NCBI RefSeq assembly: GCF_030689685.1 | Contig: NZ_JAUYEY010000030.1 | Coordinates: 1-64,000, forward strand | Reading direction: 5' to 3' | DNA: 64,000 nt | From: Polaromonas sp. | GTDB lineage: Bacteria > Pseudomonadota > Gammaproteobacteria > Burkholderiales > Burkholderiaceae_C | Shown here: in pieces, positions 1 through 9,321 of the stretch | Layout of the letters: each line of letters begins with the position of its first letter | How positions within the stretch are numbered: the stretch's first letter is position 1 | Translations under genes and position numbers: made by a program | Notes under the pieces: model-generated | What the model saw: only the letters and a program-made list of their open reading frames with translations | What the model was told of the DNA's origin: nothing | Database searches by the model: none

Positions 1-27
1 TGATCTTGCCCCCGAAAAACGTACTCC
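1..27 (+). repeat. Left terminal inverted repeat of the IS3 element
   Basis: The first 12 bases (TGATCTTGCCCC) are identical to the reverse complement of the right end. Agreement is lost for about seven bases and resumes as CGTACTCC. The true outer boundary could lie a few bases left of the window. Confidence 0.85.
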
Positions 28-65
28 ATAGCTGATGGTCAAATTCAGACATTGGAGATTACGAA

Positions 66-371
66 ATGAGCAAGAGAAAAGACGGACAAGCCCGGGGCAA
101 ATACACCCTGGAATTCAAACTGGAGGCGGTGCGCCTGGTCAAGGGTGGGCAGGCGGCGGCTGTAACCGCCAAGATATTGGGCGTGCCGGTGCAGACCCTG
201 GGCAACTGGGTTCGACTCAGTAGCAAAAGCCAACTCAAGGGAGCTGGCGACAAGCCTGTGAGCCCAGAACAAATGGAGCTGGCCCGACTGCGTGCGGAGT
301 GTGCACGACTGAGGATGGAGCGCGATATTTTAAAAAAGGCCACGGCGTACTTCGCGCGGGAAGCCCTGTGA
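66..371 (+). CDS. IS3-family transposase OrfA
   Basis: A 101-residue protein with the usual OrfA plan: an N-terminal helix-turn-helix (about residues 15-60, with the KLEAVRLV and TLGNWVR segments) that binds the terminal repeats, then a C-terminal leucine-zipper-like helix (about 68-95, QMELARLRAECARLRMERD) for multimerisation. It ends in TGA at 369-371. At 332-338 the sequence A AAA AAG sits in frame with the LKK codons, so a -1 shift there gives an OrfAB fusion of about 403 residues, the expected active transposase. OrfA alone normally acts as a regulator in this family. Confidence 0.93.
   Translation: MSKRKDGQARGKYTLEFKLEAVRLVKGGQAAAVTAKILGVPVQTLGNWVRLSSKSQLKGAGDKPVSPEQMELARLRAECARLRMERDILKKATAYFAREAL
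332..338 (+). other. Programmed -1 frameshift heptamer (A AAA AAG)
   Basis: The heptamer is in the correct X XXY YYZ register relative to orfA (codons AAA at 333-335 and AAG at 336-338). Slipping back one base enters the orfB frame, which is open from upstream of this point. A_AAA_AAG is the standard slippery site in IS3 elements. Confidence 0.85.
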
Positions 372-1276
372 AGTACGCCTGGATAGCCAGGCACAAGGCC
401 CTGTGGCCCGTCACGCTGGCCTGCGAGGTGCTGGGCGTCAGCGCCAGTGGCTACTTTGAACACTGGAGGCGCAAAGACTGCACCAAGCCCAGCAGGCCAG
501 GGGTGAACAAACGCATCAGTGACGAGGCCCTGCTGGTCCCCATCAAGGCCATTCATGCCGAGGGCAAGGAGGAATACGGCTGGCCCAAGATGTGGAAGGA
601 ACTGCTGGCTCGGGGCATTCGGGTGGGCAAGGAGCGTGTGCGAAAGCTGACGCAGCGCCACGGTATAAAGGCCAGGGGCAAGAGAAAGTTCGTCGTCACC
701 ACCGACAGTAAACACAGCCTGCCGATTGCGCCAAACCTGCTGGATCGCAACTTCACACCTGAGGCGCCCAACCAGGCGTGGGGCAGCGACATCACCTACA
801 TCGCCACGGATGAAGGCTGGCTGTATCTGACCGGCGTGATCGACCTGTTCAGCCGCCAGGTGGTGGGCTGGAGCATGAGGCCGCATATGCAAACCAACGC
901 TGTGACGGATGCTTTGCGCATGGCGTGGTTTCGCCGCCGGCCCGCGCCGGGTTTGATCTTTCACTCGGATCGTGGCAGTCAATATTGCAGCCATGAGTTT
1001 CAGACGGCGCTCGCGGGCTACGAGATGAAATCGTCAATGAGCCGCAAGGGCGACTGCTGGGACAATGCACCCACCGAGAGCCTGTGGGGCCGCTTGAAGG
1101 TCGGCAGGCTGTACGGAAGGCGGTTTGCCACTCGGCGCGAGGCCAGGGACGAAGTGATGGACTGGCTCAATTTCTACAACCACAAGAGATTGCACTCGAC
1201 GTTGGGCTATGTCAGTCCCATGACGTTTGAGCAACGCTGGATCGCGGCCCAGCAGCAAGACAGGAAGTCCGCATAA
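368..1276 (+). CDS. IS3-family transposase OrfB (rve integrase core)
   Basis: Catalytic half of the transposase. The acidic triad is visible as the first Asp in WGSDITYI, the second Asp in FHSDRGSQY and the Glu in NAPTESLWGRLK. An HTH_21-type segment (EEYGWPKMWKELLARGIRVG) precedes the core, and the protein ends in the usual HKRLHSTLGYVSPMTFE region. I chose GTG at 368-370, which overlaps the orfA TGA as GTGA, because it gives the usual start just before KYAWIARHKA. An in-frame ATG at 299 also exists, but the main product is expected from frameshifting at 332-338. No internal stop is present. Confidence 0.93.
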   Translation: MKYAWIARHKALWPVTLACEVLGVSASGYFEHWRRKDCTKPSRPGVNKRISDEALLVPIKAIHAEGKEEYGWPKMWKELLARGIRVGKERVRKLTQRHGIKARGKRKFVVTTDSKHSLPIAPNLLDRNFTPEAPNQAWGSDITYIATDEGWLYLTGVIDLFSRQVVGWSMRPHMQTNAVTDALRMAWFRRRPAPGLIFHSDRGSQYCSHEFQTALAGYEMKSSMSRKGDCWDNAPTESLWGRLKVGRLYGRRFATRREARDEVMDWLNFYNHKRLHSTLGYVSPMTFEQRWIAAQQQDRKSA

Positions 1277-1287
1277 TGGTGGCTTAA

Positions 1288-1314
1288 GGAGTACGGAAAA
1301 CAGGGGCAAGATCA
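1288..1314 (-). repeat. Right terminal inverted repeat of the IS3 element
   Basis: Reverse complement begins TGATCTTGCCCC and ends CCGTACTCC, mirroring bases 1-27 with 21 of 27 matches. Confidence 0.85.
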
Positions 1315-1678
1315 AGTCCAGCCCCAAGTCCTCTTCGCGGTAGAGCTTGCGGGCTCGTCGAATGAGCAAGGCCGCGAGGTCGGACCAAATGCGCCAATCC
1401 CGCGAGTCGTTGGCATCGGCCACAGTGGATCGATGAACGCTGTGGCGCAAACCCATCGAGTAGAGCTTGCCGGCGTTCGCTCCCAACGTCACCTCGATGT
1501 CGCGCAAAGACTCGCGCCAGGTCAACTGCGCAAACGCCATGACGCGGAACTGTTCGGCGCAGTTCATGCGGCGTACCCCGGCATCGCCGCCGTGGCGCTG
1601 CACGATACGCGAAAAACTCGTCCATGGAACAAACTCCATGACCTGCGCAAACAGCGTCTTGCCGACATTCATGGCCAA
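1315..1678 (-). pseudogene. IS4-family transposase, N-terminal fragment cut by the IS3 element
   Basis: From ATG at 1678 the frame encodes about 121 residues beginning MAMNVGKTLFAQVMEF and containing RMNCAEQFRVMAFAQLTWR and SLRDIEVTLGA. This is the DUF4372-type N-terminus of IS4-family transposases. Homology stops at DLGLD, exactly where the IS3 right end starts; the frame then continues out of context into IS3 DNA. The DDE core should lie to the left of the window if the insertion simply split the gene. The fragment cannot make an active transposase. Confidence 0.85.
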
Positions 1679-2004
1679 TCTCCCAGGACATCAATCCCAG
1701 GAAATTACACAAAAATGAGAAATCGAGTTTCAAATCGGCACCAAATAAAATCGGCCGCTAGGCCGCGCCAGTACTGGCTTTCACATGAATTTCGACTGAT
1801 TTAACCGGACACTACTGGACAGACATGGCGACGAATCCTCAATACAGCTACCAGCAGAACGGGTAACAAGGCTATCTTGAGGCCATTTGTGCGGCGCCGC
1901 AACAAAGCGCCCGGTCACTCCTTTGTGTCGTCTGGATTTATAGTAAAAAAAGCCTCTAGCCCATATCTGGCGGACGTGAACAGCTATCAATAACAGAGCA
2001 TATT
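1679..2004. other. Non-coding stretch: outer end of the IS4 remnant plus spacer
   Basis: No supportable gene. The part next to 1678 is presumably the leader and outer terminus of the interrupted IS4 element, but its other end is not in view, so the terminal repeat cannot be placed. The AT-richer part beyond about 1900 carries a decayed copy of the dispersed two-stem repeat (1952-1998) beside the mutT stop. Confidence 0.5.
1952..1998 (-). repeat. Dispersed two-stem repeat, degenerate copy
   Basis: On the minus strand this reads as a decayed version of the family GCTAT-N7-ATAGCTG, then CGCCCG-N-GGGCTGNAGGCC. CAGCTAT, TAGCCC and GCCT blocks survive in the right order and spacing, but the second half of stem one (ACAGAGC instead of ATAGC) is damaged. 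Confidence 0.5.
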
Positions 2005-2475
2005 TCAAGCCGCAGCGTGGGTTGGACCCAGAAATCGGCGCTCCTGGGCAAACCACGTCAGCACCGGCAGCGTGCCCGGCAGCACTGGCTCAACCGCCAC
2101 CGGCAGACGCTGCCAGGCAAACGACTGACCCTCGTGCATGTGCAGCTCACCAGTCCAGTCAAACACCTTGCAAAAATTGAGCCGCACCAGCGCGTGCGGG
2201 TAGTCCACCAGCTCCACCTTCCAGGGGTGGGCCGCGCCAATCATGATGCCGATTTCTTCGTGCAACTCGCGGCGCAGCGCCTGCTCCACCGTCTCGCCAG
2301 CCTCCAGCTTGCCGCCGGGAAACTCCCAATAACCTTCGTAGACCTTGCCGGGCGGCCGCGAGGTCAGCAGGAAGTCGCCGTCCGGCCGCAGCAACACACC
2401 CACCGCGACATCCACCACCTTGCGATCCACGCCGCCCTCGCGCGGGCGCTCGCCGTCGGCGACCAGCACGCTCAT
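2005..2475 (-). CDS. mutT: NUDIX hydrolase, MutT-like 8-oxo-dGTP diphosphatase
   Basis: A 156-residue NUDIX protein. The NUDIX box is intact (GGKLEAGETVEQALRREL followed by HEEIGI, fitting GX5EX7REUXEEXGU), preceded by the strand-forming YEGYWEFPG that MutT proteins share. MutT removes 8-oxo-dGTP from the nucleotide pool and limits A:T to C:G transversions; substrate is inferred from similarity. The ATG at 2473-2475 overlaps the stop of the upstream ATPase gene as ATGA, implying translational coupling. Confidence 0.85.
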   Translation of the reverse strand: MSVLVADGERPREGGVDRKVVDVAVGVLLRPDGDFLLTSRPPGKVYEGYWEFPGGKLEAGETVEQALRRELHEEIGIMIGAAHPWKVELVDYPHALVRLNFCKVFDWTGELHMHEGQSFAWQRLPVAVEPVLPGTLPVLTWFAQERRFLGPTHAAA

Positions 2476-3434
2476 GTCGCGTGATCAGCCGCCTGGTCGC
2501 CGGGGTCGGACGCAGCACTCGGACGTTCATACGCGGCGATAGGCGCTGCGGTGACCGGCCGCTGGTCGCTGTCACGACCGGCGTAGTCGCGCGCGAACTG
2601 GTAGGCCACGCGACCACTGCGTGAGCCGCGCTCCAGCGCCCAGACCAGCGAGGCCGGTTTGGCGGCGGTTATGGCTTCAGGCGTCACGCCGAAAGACGAC
2701 AGCCATTGGGCGACGATGGTCAGGTACTCGTCCTGGCTGAACGGGTAGAAGCTGACCCACAGGCCGAAGCGCTCGGACAGCGAAATCTTTTCTTCCACCA
2801 CCTCGCCCGGATGCACCTCGCCGTCCTCGCTGCGGGAGTAGGTCAGGTTTTCGGTCATGTACTCCGGCAGCAGGTGGCGCCGGTTGCTGGTCGCGTAGAT
2901 CAGCACATTGGGTGTGGCCGCCGCGACCGAGCCGTCAAGGATGGACTTGAGCGTCTTGTAGCCCGGTTCACCCTCCTCAAAACTGAGGTCATCGCAAAAC
3001 ACGATGAATTTTTCGCTCAGGCCGGAGACCACATCGACGATGTCGTGCAGGTCGGTCAGGTCAGCCTTGTCGACCTCGATCAGCCGCAGGCCGCGCGCTG
3101 AATATTCATTGAGGCAGGCCTTGATCAGCGAGGACTTGCCCGTGCCGCGCGCGCCAGTCAGCAACACATTGTTGGCGGGCTTGCCGCGCACGAACTGTTC
3201 GGTGTTGCGCCGGATTTTTTCCTTCTGGTCCTCGATTTCCTTGAGGTCGGTGAGGCTCATGTGGCCGATGTGACGCACCGGCTCCAGCGAGCCATGGCCG
3301 GAACTGCGCTTGCGGTAGCGGTAGGCGACCGAGGCGCTCCAGTCCGGCGCCGACAGCGGCTGCGGCAGCACCGATTCAATGCGCGCCAGCAGGGACTCTG
3401 CGCGGTCTATCAATCGCTCAAATTTCTCGTTCAC
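2472..3434 (-). CDS. DUF815-family AAA+ ATPase
   Basis: A 320-residue P-loop ATPase. Walker A is GARGTGKS at about residues 94-101 and Walker B is FIVFCDDL around 143-150, followed by a sensor-like ATSNRRHL segment. The order and the SLTDLKEIEDQK linker before the P loop match the DUF815 family, which is widespread in proteobacteria and functionally uncharacterised. The family often sits between argJ and mutT in Burkholderiales, as here. The C-terminal 35 residues are low-complexity and Ala/Pro-rich. No membrane segment or signal is visible, so it is probably cytosolic. The biological role is unknown. Confidence 0.85.
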   Translation of the reverse strand: MNEKFERLIDRAESLLARIESVLPQPLSAPDWSASVAYRYRKRSSGHGSLEPVRHIGHMSLTDLKEIEDQKEKIRRNTEQFVRGKPANNVLLTGARGTGKSSLIKACLNEYSARGLRLIEVDKADLTDLHDIVDVVSGLSEKFIVFCDDLSFEEGEPGYKTLKSILDGSVAAATPNVLIYATSNRRHLLPEYMTENLTYSRSEDGEVHPGEVVEEKISLSERFGLWVSFYPFSQDEYLTIVAQWLSSFGVTPEAITAAKPASLVWALERGSRSGRVAYQFARDYAGRDSDQRPVTAAPIAAYERPSAASDPGDQAADHAT

Positions 3435-3464
3435 AGGCGACTCCCTGCGCGGGCCACTGCGGAC

Positions 3465-3535
3465 CCGGCTTTGCCGGGCCGCGCTCCTTGAGGGGCCGAG
3501 GAGCGCGGCTCCAAGCCTGCCTGCGCAGGCTTGGA
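3465..3535. repeat. Hairpin-rich intergenic repeat (family 2)
   Basis: Two hairpins between argJ and the ATPase gene: CCGGC-TTT-GCCGG at 3465-3477, and an 11-bp stem from 3510 to 3535 whose arms are CCAAGCCTGC and GCAGGCTTGG around CTGC. The same pair of hairpins in the same order recurs at 21909-21986. It may act as a transcript-processing or attenuating structure inside the operon; there is no T-run. Confidence 0.6.
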
Positions 3536-3597
3536 CGCTCCGAAGGGCCCCTGCCTCTGGCGGGGGTGCGGGGCGCCGTAGGCACTTCGGAGGTGGT

Positions 3598-4839
3598 TCA
3601 TGATCTGTAGTCGGCGTTGATCTTGACGTAGTCGTAAGACAGGTCGCAGGTCCAGACGGTATCGACAGCCTCGCCGCGGCCCAGCCGCACGCGCACGGTG
3701 ATTTCGCTTTGTTTCATCACGCGCTGTCCGTCGGCCTCGACATAGTCAATATGCCGCCCGCCGTTTTTGGCCACCAGCACATCGTCGAGGTAGAGGTCAA
3801 TTTTTGTCTGATCGAGATCGCCGATGCCGGCATAACCGACCGCCGCCAGAATGCGGCCGAGGTTGGGGTCGCTGGCAAAAAAAGCCGTCTTGACCAGTGG
3901 CGAATGCGCAATCGCATAGGCCACCAGGCGGCATTCCGCAGTGGTCTTGCCGCCTTCAACCTGGACGGTGATGAACTTGGTGGCGCCTTCGCCGTCGCGC
4001 ACGATGGCCTGGGCGAGCTGACGCGCAACACCAAGCATGGCAGCCTTCAGGGCCTGGCCATCGTGACTGTCCAAAGAGGTGATGGGCGCATGTTTCGCAC
4101 GGTGGGTGGCCATCACGACGAAGGAATCATTGGTCGAGGTGTCACCGTCCACCGTGACGCGGTTGAAGGAAGCTTCGGCCAGTTCGGTGGCCAGTTGCGC
4201 CATCAGCCCCTGCGCCACGCAGGCATCGGTCGCCAGGAAACCCAGCATGGTCGCCATGTTGGGCCGGATCATGCCGGCGCCCTTGGCTATGCCGGTGATG
4301 GTGACGCTCGCGCCGCCCAGAGTGATGCGACTGGAGAAGGCCTTGGCCACGGTGTCCGTGGTCATGATGGCTTCGGCCGCCTTGCCCCAGTGGGCCGCGT
4401 GCGCATCCGCCACGGCCGCAGGCAGGCCGGCGGCAATGCGGTCATGCGGCAAGGGCTCCATGATCACGCCGGTTGAAAACGGCAGGATTTGCTCGGGCGC
4501 CAGGTTCAGTTCGCGCGCCAGCGCGATGCAACTGGCCCGCGCGCGGTTCAGGCCGTCGGCGCCGGTGCCGGCATTGGCGTTGCCGGTGTTGATCAACATG
4601 GCGCGTATGCCCAGGCTTTTGCCGCCGTTTTTGGCCAGATGTTCGCGGCAAAGCTGGACCGGCGCGGCGCAGAAGCGGTTTTGCGTGAAAACTGCGCCGA
4701 CCGAAGCGCCTTCATCGAGCAGCAGCACTGACAGATCCTTGCGGCCGACCTTGCGTATGCCGGCTTCGGTGATGCCCCAGCGCACGCCGGGCACGGGATA
4801 CAGGTCGGAAACGGGCGTGGCGAGCAGATTGACAGCCAT
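3598..4839 (-). CDS. argJ: Bifunctional glutamate N-acetyltransferase / amino-acid acetyltransferase
   Basis: A 413-residue ArgJ. It transfers acetyl from N-acetylornithine to glutamate (and can use acetyl-CoA if bifunctional), closing the acetyl cycle of arginine synthesis. The self-cleavage site is visible as MATML at residues 195-199; Thr197 becomes the N-terminal nucleophile of the beta chain. [11 protein letters not shown] and TDTVAK are also typical. It lies 36 bp downstream of secA in the same direction and is probably co-transcribed with it. Full family length, no defects. Confidence 0.95.
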   Translation of the reverse strand: MAVNLLATPVSDLYPVPGVRWGITEAGIRKVGRKDLSVLLLDEGASVGAVFTQNRFCAAPVQLCREHLAKNGGKSLGIRAMLINTGNANAGTGADGLNRARASCIALARELNLAPEQILPFSTGVIMEPLPHDRIAAGLPAAVADAHAAHWGKAAEAIMTTDTVAKAFSSRITLGGASVTITGIAKGAGMIRPNMATMLGFLATDACVAQGLMAQLATELAEASFNRVTVDGDTSTNDSFVVMATHRAKHAPITSLDSHDGQALKAAMLGVARQLAQAIVRDGEGATKFITVQVEGGKTTAECRLVAYAIAHSPLVKTAFFASDPNLGRILAAVGYAGIGDLDQTKIDLYLDDVLVAKNGGRHIDYVEADGQRVMKQSEITVRVRLGRGEAVDTVWTCDLSYDYVKINADYRS

Positions 4840-4875
4840 GTTTTTTGACTCCAGATGACGGGCCGCAGACCGGAT

Positions 4876-7641
4876 TCAGCTCAGCTTGCCATGGCAAAAT
4901 TTGTATTTTTTTCCGGAGCCGCAGGGGCAGGGGTCGTTGCGGCCGACACGCGGCACCGCACCGGCCGGCAAGGCCTGCTTATAGCGCAGCGACTCCTCGT
5001 CCACCCTGGTTTCTACTTCGCCAGTTTCTGTCGGCGCCGTGTAGGTCACATTGGCAATGCGTTCTGCGCGGTCTTCCATTTCTTCGGCGGCCTGGCCAAG
5101 CTGCTCGCCCGACTGCACCTGGACCGTCATGAGGATTTTGGTGACTTCATTCTTGACGCTGTCGAGCAGTTGACCGAACAGCTCGAAGGCTTCGCGTTTG
5201 TACTCCTGCTTGGGTTGCTTCTGGGCGTAGCCGCGCAGATGAATACCCTGGCGCAGGTGGTCGAGCGCGCTCAGGTGGTCGCGCCAGTGCTTGTCTATGC
5301 TTTGCAGCAGCACAATCCGCTCGAACTGGGTAAAGCTTTCTTCGCCAATTTTCTCGACCTTGTCGGCAAAGGCGGCGTTTGCGGCCGCGATAATTTTTTC
5401 CAGCAAATCTTCATCGGTAATCGCGCTGGCCGCTTCCACATCCTGCTGCAGTGACAGCTCGAGCTGCCAATCATCGCGCAGCACTTTTTCCAGGCCCGGA
5501 ATATCCCATTGCTCCTCGACACTTTCCACCGGAATGTATTGCCGGGTCAGGTCGGTGAAGCAGCCTGCGCGCAGCGAGGCAATCTGCTCGGCCAGGCTGG
5601 TCGCGTCCATGATGTCGTTGCGCTGTTGATAAATCACCTTGCGCTGGTCATTGGACACATCGTCGTATTCAAGCAACTGCTTGCGGATGTCGAAGTTGCG
5701 CGCCTCCACCTTGCGCTGCGCCGACTCAATACTGCGCGTCACGATGCCCGCCTCGATCGCTTCGCCATCCGGCATCTTGAGCCGCTCCATGATGGCGCGG
5801 ACCCGGTCACCGGCAAAAATGCGCATCAGCGGGTCGTCCAGGCTCAGGTAAAACCGCGACGAGCCAGGGTCGCCCTGGCGGCCGGAGCGGCCACGCAACT
5901 GGTTGTCGATGCGGCGCGATTCATGGCGTTCCGTCGCAATAATGCGCAGACCACCGAGGCCTTTGACCTTTTCATGCTCCTGCGCCCAGTCGGCGCGCAG
6001 GCGCGTGATTTCGACGTCTTTGCCCTCTCTGGGCGTACCCTCCATCGCCTCGACCGCTTCGATGCGTTTTTCCACGTTGCCGCCCAGTACGATGTCGGTG
6101 CCGCGGCCGGCCATGTTGGTCGCAATCGTGATCATGCCGGGACGGCCGGCCTGGGCCACGATATCGGCCTCGCGCGCGTGCTGCTTGGCGTTGAGCACCT
6201 GGTGCGGCAGCTTCTCCGTCTCCAGCAGCTTGTCGATGATCTCGGAATTTTCAATCGAGGTCGTACCCACCAGTACCGGCTGGCCACGCTCGTGGCATTC
6301 GCGGATGTCCTTGATGGCAGCTTCGTATTTTTCGCGCGTGGTTTTGTAGACGCGGTCGAGCTGGTCGTCGCGCCGGCTCGGCCGGTTCGGCGGGATCACC
6401 GTGGTCTCCAGCCCGTAGATTTCCTGGAACTCGTAGGCCTCGGTATCGGCGGTGCCGGTCATGCCGGACAACTTGCCGTAGAGGCGAAAGTAGTTCTGGA
6501 AGGTGATCGACGCCATGGTCTGGTTTTCAGCCTGGATTTGCACGCCTTCCTTGGCCTCCACCGCCTGGTGCAGACCTTCGCTCCAGCGCCGGCCCGACAT
6601 CAGTCGGCCGGTGAATTCGTCAACGATGACAATTTCACCTTCCTGCACCACATAGTGCTGGTCGCGGTGGTAGAGGTTGTTGGCCCGCAATGCGGCGTAC
6701 AGATGATGCATCAGCGAAATGTTCGCCGGGTCGTACAGGGTGGAGTTCTCCGGAATCATGCCCATGCTGGACAAAATGCGTTCGGCATTCTCGTGGCCCT
6801 GCTCGGTCAGGAACACCTGCTGCGTCTTCTCATCAAGCGTGAAGTCGCCAGGCTTGATGACACCTTCACCGGTGCGCGGGTCGGCCTCACCTTCCTGGCG
6901 GGTCAGCAAGGGCACCACCTTGTTCATCGCCAGGTACATCTCGGTATGGTCTTCGGCCTGGCCACTGATGATCAGCGGTGTGCGGGCTTCATCAATCAGG
7001 ATGGAGTCCACCTCATCGACGATGGCAAAGTTCAGGCCGCGCTGCACCCGGTCGGCCACTTCATAGACCATGTTGTCGCGCAGGTAGTCAAAGCCATATT
7101 CGTTGTTGGTGCCGTAGGTGATGTCGCAGCGGTAGGCTTCCTGCTTTTCCTCGCGCGGCATGTTGGGCAGGTTGATGCCGACGGTCAGGCCCAGGAAGTT
7201 GTAAAGCCGGCCCATCCAGCGCGCATCGCGGCTGGCCAGGTAATCGTTGACGGTCACCACATGCACACCCTTGCCGGTCAGCGCGTTCAGGTAAACCGGC
7301 AGGGTCGCGGTCAGGGTCTTGCCCTCGCCCGTGCCCATCTCCGAGATCTTGCCGTTGTGCAAGGCCATGCCGCCCAGCATCTGGACGTCGAAGTGGCGCA
7401 TCTTCATCACCCGTTTGCTGCCTTCACGGACCACGGCAAACGCCTCGGGGAGGATCGCATCCAGGGTTTCGCCGGCGGCCACGCGGTCTATGAATTCACG
7501 GGTTTTGGCGCGCAGCTCGGTGTCGTCGAGCTTTTCAAGCGGGGCTTCCAGCGCATTGATGCGCTCTATGGATTTGCGATAGGTTTTGAGCAGCCTGTCG
7601 TTGCGGCTACCGAAGAGTTTGGTCAGGATATTGGAAGCCAT
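4876..7641 (-). CDS. secA: Preprotein translocase ATPase SecA
   Basis: A 921-residue SecA, the motor that pushes unfolded preproteins through SecYEG. Walker A is MGTGEGKT (about 102-109), the DEAD-like box is DEVD (209-212), and the second RecA-like domain carries [10 protein letters not shown]. The C-terminal zinc-binding tail is complete ([17 protein letters not shown]), as needed for SecB and ribosome contact. No secM-like arrest peptide gene precedes it; an M23 peptidase gene lies 135 bp upstream. Start chosen at ATG 7641, giving the usual [16 protein letters not shown]. Confidence 0.97.
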   Translation of the reverse strand: MASNILTKLFGSRNDRLLKTYRKSIERINALEAPLEKLDDTELRAKTREFIDRVAAGETLDAILPEAFAVVREGSKRVMKMRHFDVQMLGGMALHNGKISEMGTGEGKTLTATLPVYLNALTGKGVHVVTVNDYLASRDARWMGRLYNFLGLTVGINLPNMPREEKQEAYRCDITYGTNNEYGFDYLRDNMVYEVADRVQRGLNFAIVDEVDSILIDEARTPLIISGQAEDHTEMYLAMNKVVPLLTRQEGEADPRTGEGVIKPGDFTLDEKTQQVFLTEQGHENAERILSSMGMIPENSTLYDPANISLMHHLYAALRANNLYHRDQHYVVQEGEIVIVDEFTGRLMSGRRWSEGLHQAVEAKEGVQIQAENQTMASITFQNYFRLYGKLSGMTGTADTEAYEFQEIYGLETTVIPPNRPSRRDDQLDRVYKTTREKYEAAIKDIRECHERGQPVLVGTTSIENSEIIDKLLETEKLPHQVLNAKQHAREADIVAQAGRPGMITIATNMAGRGTDIVLGGNVEKRIEAVEAMEGTPREGKDVEITRLRADWAQEHEKVKGLGGLRIIATERHESRRIDNQLRGRSGRQGDPGSSRFYLSLDDPLMRIFAGDRVRAIMERLKMPDGEAIEAGIVTRSIESAQRKVEARNFDIRKQLLEYDDVSNDQRKVIYQQRNDIMDATSLAEQIASLRAGCFTDLTRQYIPVESVEEQWDIPGLEKVLRDDWQLELSLQQDVEAASAITDEDLLEKIIAAANAAFADKVEKIGEESFTQFERIVLLQSIDKHWRDHLSALDHLRQGIHLRGYAQKQPKQEYKREAFELFGQLLDSVKNEVTKILMTVQVQSGEQLGQAAEEMEDRAERIANVTYTAPTETGEVETRVDEESLRYKQALPAGAVPRVGRNDPCPCGSGKKYKFCHGKLS

Positions 7642-7776
7642 AAATGCGAGGCCGCGCTGGCAGCCCCGATGAGCTGACAGTGCGGCCGAAATCCCTTATT
7701 GAGTATCGACGTAAATGTGGGCGTTCGCCGTTTGTTCAACTACGCGCCAAACGAAGATTTTACCTCTGCCGCGCTG

Positions 7777-8757
7777 CTACTTCGGACGAGGCATCGGGGC
7801 GGGCTGTGCGGCCGTCGGCTGGGCGATCGCCACTGTCGGGGCCTGAGGCAGTTTCTGGCCGGCGGTCAGAAACTTCTGCGGATCCTGGTACACGCCCTGC
7901 ACCAGCACCTCAAAGTGCAGATGCGGCCCGGTCGAACGTCCGGTGGTGCCTACCTCGGCTATTTTCTGGCCACGCTTGATCAGGTCGCCCTTCTTGACCA
8001 GCACCCGAGAGGCATGGGCGTAGCGTGTGACAAGGTCGTTGCCGTGATCGACCTCGACCATGTTGCCGTAGGCGGAGTGGTATTCCTGAGCGACCACCAC
8101 GCCGCCCGCAGCCGCCAGGATCGAGGTGCCGGGCTCGGCCGGAAAGTCCAGCCCGGTGTGCAGTGCCGAACGGCCGTTCAGAGGGTCAATTCGCCAGCCA
8201 AACGACGAGCCGAGAATGCCAGTCTGTACCGGCTGCTGGGTGGGCACCATCATTTTTTTGATCTTCTGGTCGAAAAGACGCGACTCCATCACCGTCATCA
8301 GGTCCACGCGCTGATCGGTCAACCTGTCCAGGTCGGCCAGCGTGGCCTGCAGCTCTTCCATCGTGAGGGAGCGGCCCGTCACGAGCACACCGCCGCGACC
8401 GGGTTGCGTCTTGATGTCATTGGGATTGACGCCCGCCAGGCCTGATACCCGTTCGCCCAGCGCCTCAAGCTGCATCATCTTGGCCTGCATTTCGCCCAGG
8501 CGTTTGGCCATGACGTCGATGTTTTCCCGCATGAAGCGGTCACGCTGCTCGACCTCGTCCTTGACCACGAGTTTGACCAGCGAGCCGATCACCGGCCAGC
8601 CTTCACGCGCGCCTTTGAGAAAAACCCAGTGGTACATGCCGGCGGCCACCAACATCAATGCCAATGCCGCGACAAAACCCACAACCACAAGCCGGGTACC
8701 ACTTAGGTAAACGGCACGGCTTTTGGCAAGCCACGCATCCGTGATAATCAAATGCAC
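7777..8757 (-). CDS. M23-family (LytM-type) peptidoglycan peptidase, membrane anchored
   Basis: A 326-residue protein: one N-terminal membrane helix (about 22-45), a coiled-coil-like linker, and a C-terminal M23 domain with zinc-site segments HTGLDFPAEPGT and GPHLHFEVLVQG. Such proteins cleave cell-wall cross-bridges or activate amidases from the periplasm. I chose GTG at 8755-8757 because AAGGAG lies 8 bases upstream. The longer ATG start at 8802 would overlap the divergent gene at 8790. The C-terminal tail is Pro/Ala/Gln-rich. Position just upstream of secA is common in Burkholderiales. Confidence 0.87.
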   Translation of the reverse strand: MHLIITDAWLAKSRAVYLSGTRLVVVGFVAALALMLVAAGMYHWVFLKGAREGWPVIGSLVKLVVKDEVEQRDRFMRENIDVMAKRLGEMQAKMMQLEALGERVSGLAGVNPNDIKTQPGRGGVLVTGRSLTMEELQATLADLDRLTDQRVDLMTVMESRLFDQKIKKMMVPTQQPVQTGILGSSFGWRIDPLNGRSALHTGLDFPAEPGTSILAAAGGVVVAQEYHSAYGNMVEVDHGNDLVTRYAHASRVLVKKGDLIKRGQKIAEVGTTGRSTGPHLHFEVLVQGVYQDPQKFLTAGQKLPQAPTVAIAQPTAAQPAPMPRPK

Positions 8758-8789
8758 GTATCCAACTCCTTGAACTGAGCCCACCTGCC

Positions 8790-9107
8790 GTGAATTCCAC
8801 ACCCCGCCCCCATGGGGCTGTCACTTTCAGCCAGGCTGTCGAGAACTCGCCCTCATTGGCGCGGCTGACCGGGCTTGTCCAGGAATCCAATGACCGGCTC
8901 AAGGCCATCGAGTCGCTGATCCCGGAAGCCCTGCGCCCTGCGGTTCAGGCCGGTCCGATTGATGAGGGCATCTGGTGCCTGCTGGTCAGCAGCAATGCCG
9001 CCGCCGCGAAAGTCCGCCAGTTGTTGCCGCTGATCCAGTCCCGCCTGATCGGCAAAGGTTGGAAGATTACCTCAATTCGGCTGAAGATACTAATAGCCAA
9101 AAAGTAG
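8790..9107 (+). CDS. DUF721 family protein, possible DciA-like helicase-associated protein
   Basis: A 105-residue basic protein whose central part (LIPEALRPAVQAGPIDEG and LVSSNAAAAKVRQLLP) fits the DUF721/DciA family. In other bacteria DciA helps load the replicative helicase DnaB where DnaC is absent; assignment here is by family resemblance only. Shorter than many DciA proteins. Its start lies only 33 bases from the GTG of the divergent peptidase gene, so the two share a very compact promoter region. It ends with KILIAKK, usual for the domain. Confidence 0.68.
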   Translation: MNSTPRPHGAVTFSQAVENSPSLARLTGLVQESNDRLKAIESLIPEALRPAVQAGPIDEGIWCLLVSSNAAAAKVRQLLPLIQSRLIGKGWKITSIRLKILIAKK

Positions 9108-9220
9108 TATTTACCAGCAGCACCCCGCGCTGAAAGCTTGCGCTGTCTGAAGTAGTTGCAGTTGCTGTGAAGTGATGGTTCTGCGTGCTGGCAGCAAGGG
9201 CCGGGCCGAATGCAGGGAAA

Positions 9221-9296
9221 TGGTGCCGCTTGTCGGATTCGAACTGACGACCTACCGCTTACAAGGCGGTTGCTCTACCAACTGAGCTAAAGCGGC
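9221..9296 (-). tRNA. tRNA-Thr (anticodon UGU)
   Basis: The minus strand folds as a cloverleaf: acceptor arms GCCGCTT and AAGCGGC, D arm AGCTCAGTTGGTAGAGC, anticodon arm ACCGC-CTTGTAA-GCGGT with anticodon TGT, and T arm with TTCGAAT. A genomically encoded CCA is at 9221-9223. It reads ACA threonine codons. It stands alone between the DUF721 gene and sspB. Confidence 0.95.
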
Positions 9297-9321
9297 ACAA
9301 ACTCTATTTTACGTGACCTGT

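Larger units (their letters stand above)
1..1314 (+). mobile_element. Complete IS3-family insertion sequence
   Basis: Two overlapping reading frames (orfA, orfB) lie between imperfect terminal inverted repeats that start TGATCTTGCCCC at base 1 and end GGGGCAAGATCA at base 1314. The 27-base ends match at 21 positions. An A AAA AAG slippery heptamer at 332-338 and the DDE transposase are typical of IS3. Both frames look intact, so the element may be active. The right end abuts an interrupted IS4-family transposase gene, so this copy inserted into another IS. The target duplication cannot be checked because base 1 is the window edge. Confidence 0.93.

Noticed and set aside
1433..1804. Plus-strand open frames in the IS4 remnant
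   Set aside because: Antisense to the recognisable IS4 transposase fragment; no domain.
5509..7677. Long plus-strand open frame opposite secA (over 700 codons)
   Set aside because: It is fully antisense to secA, has no recognisable domain, and such frames are usual in GC-rich genes.
9221..9296. tRNA-Thr as integration site of a genomic island
   Set aside because: No integrase gene and no direct repeat of the tRNA 3' end is seen nearby; both flanks are core genes.
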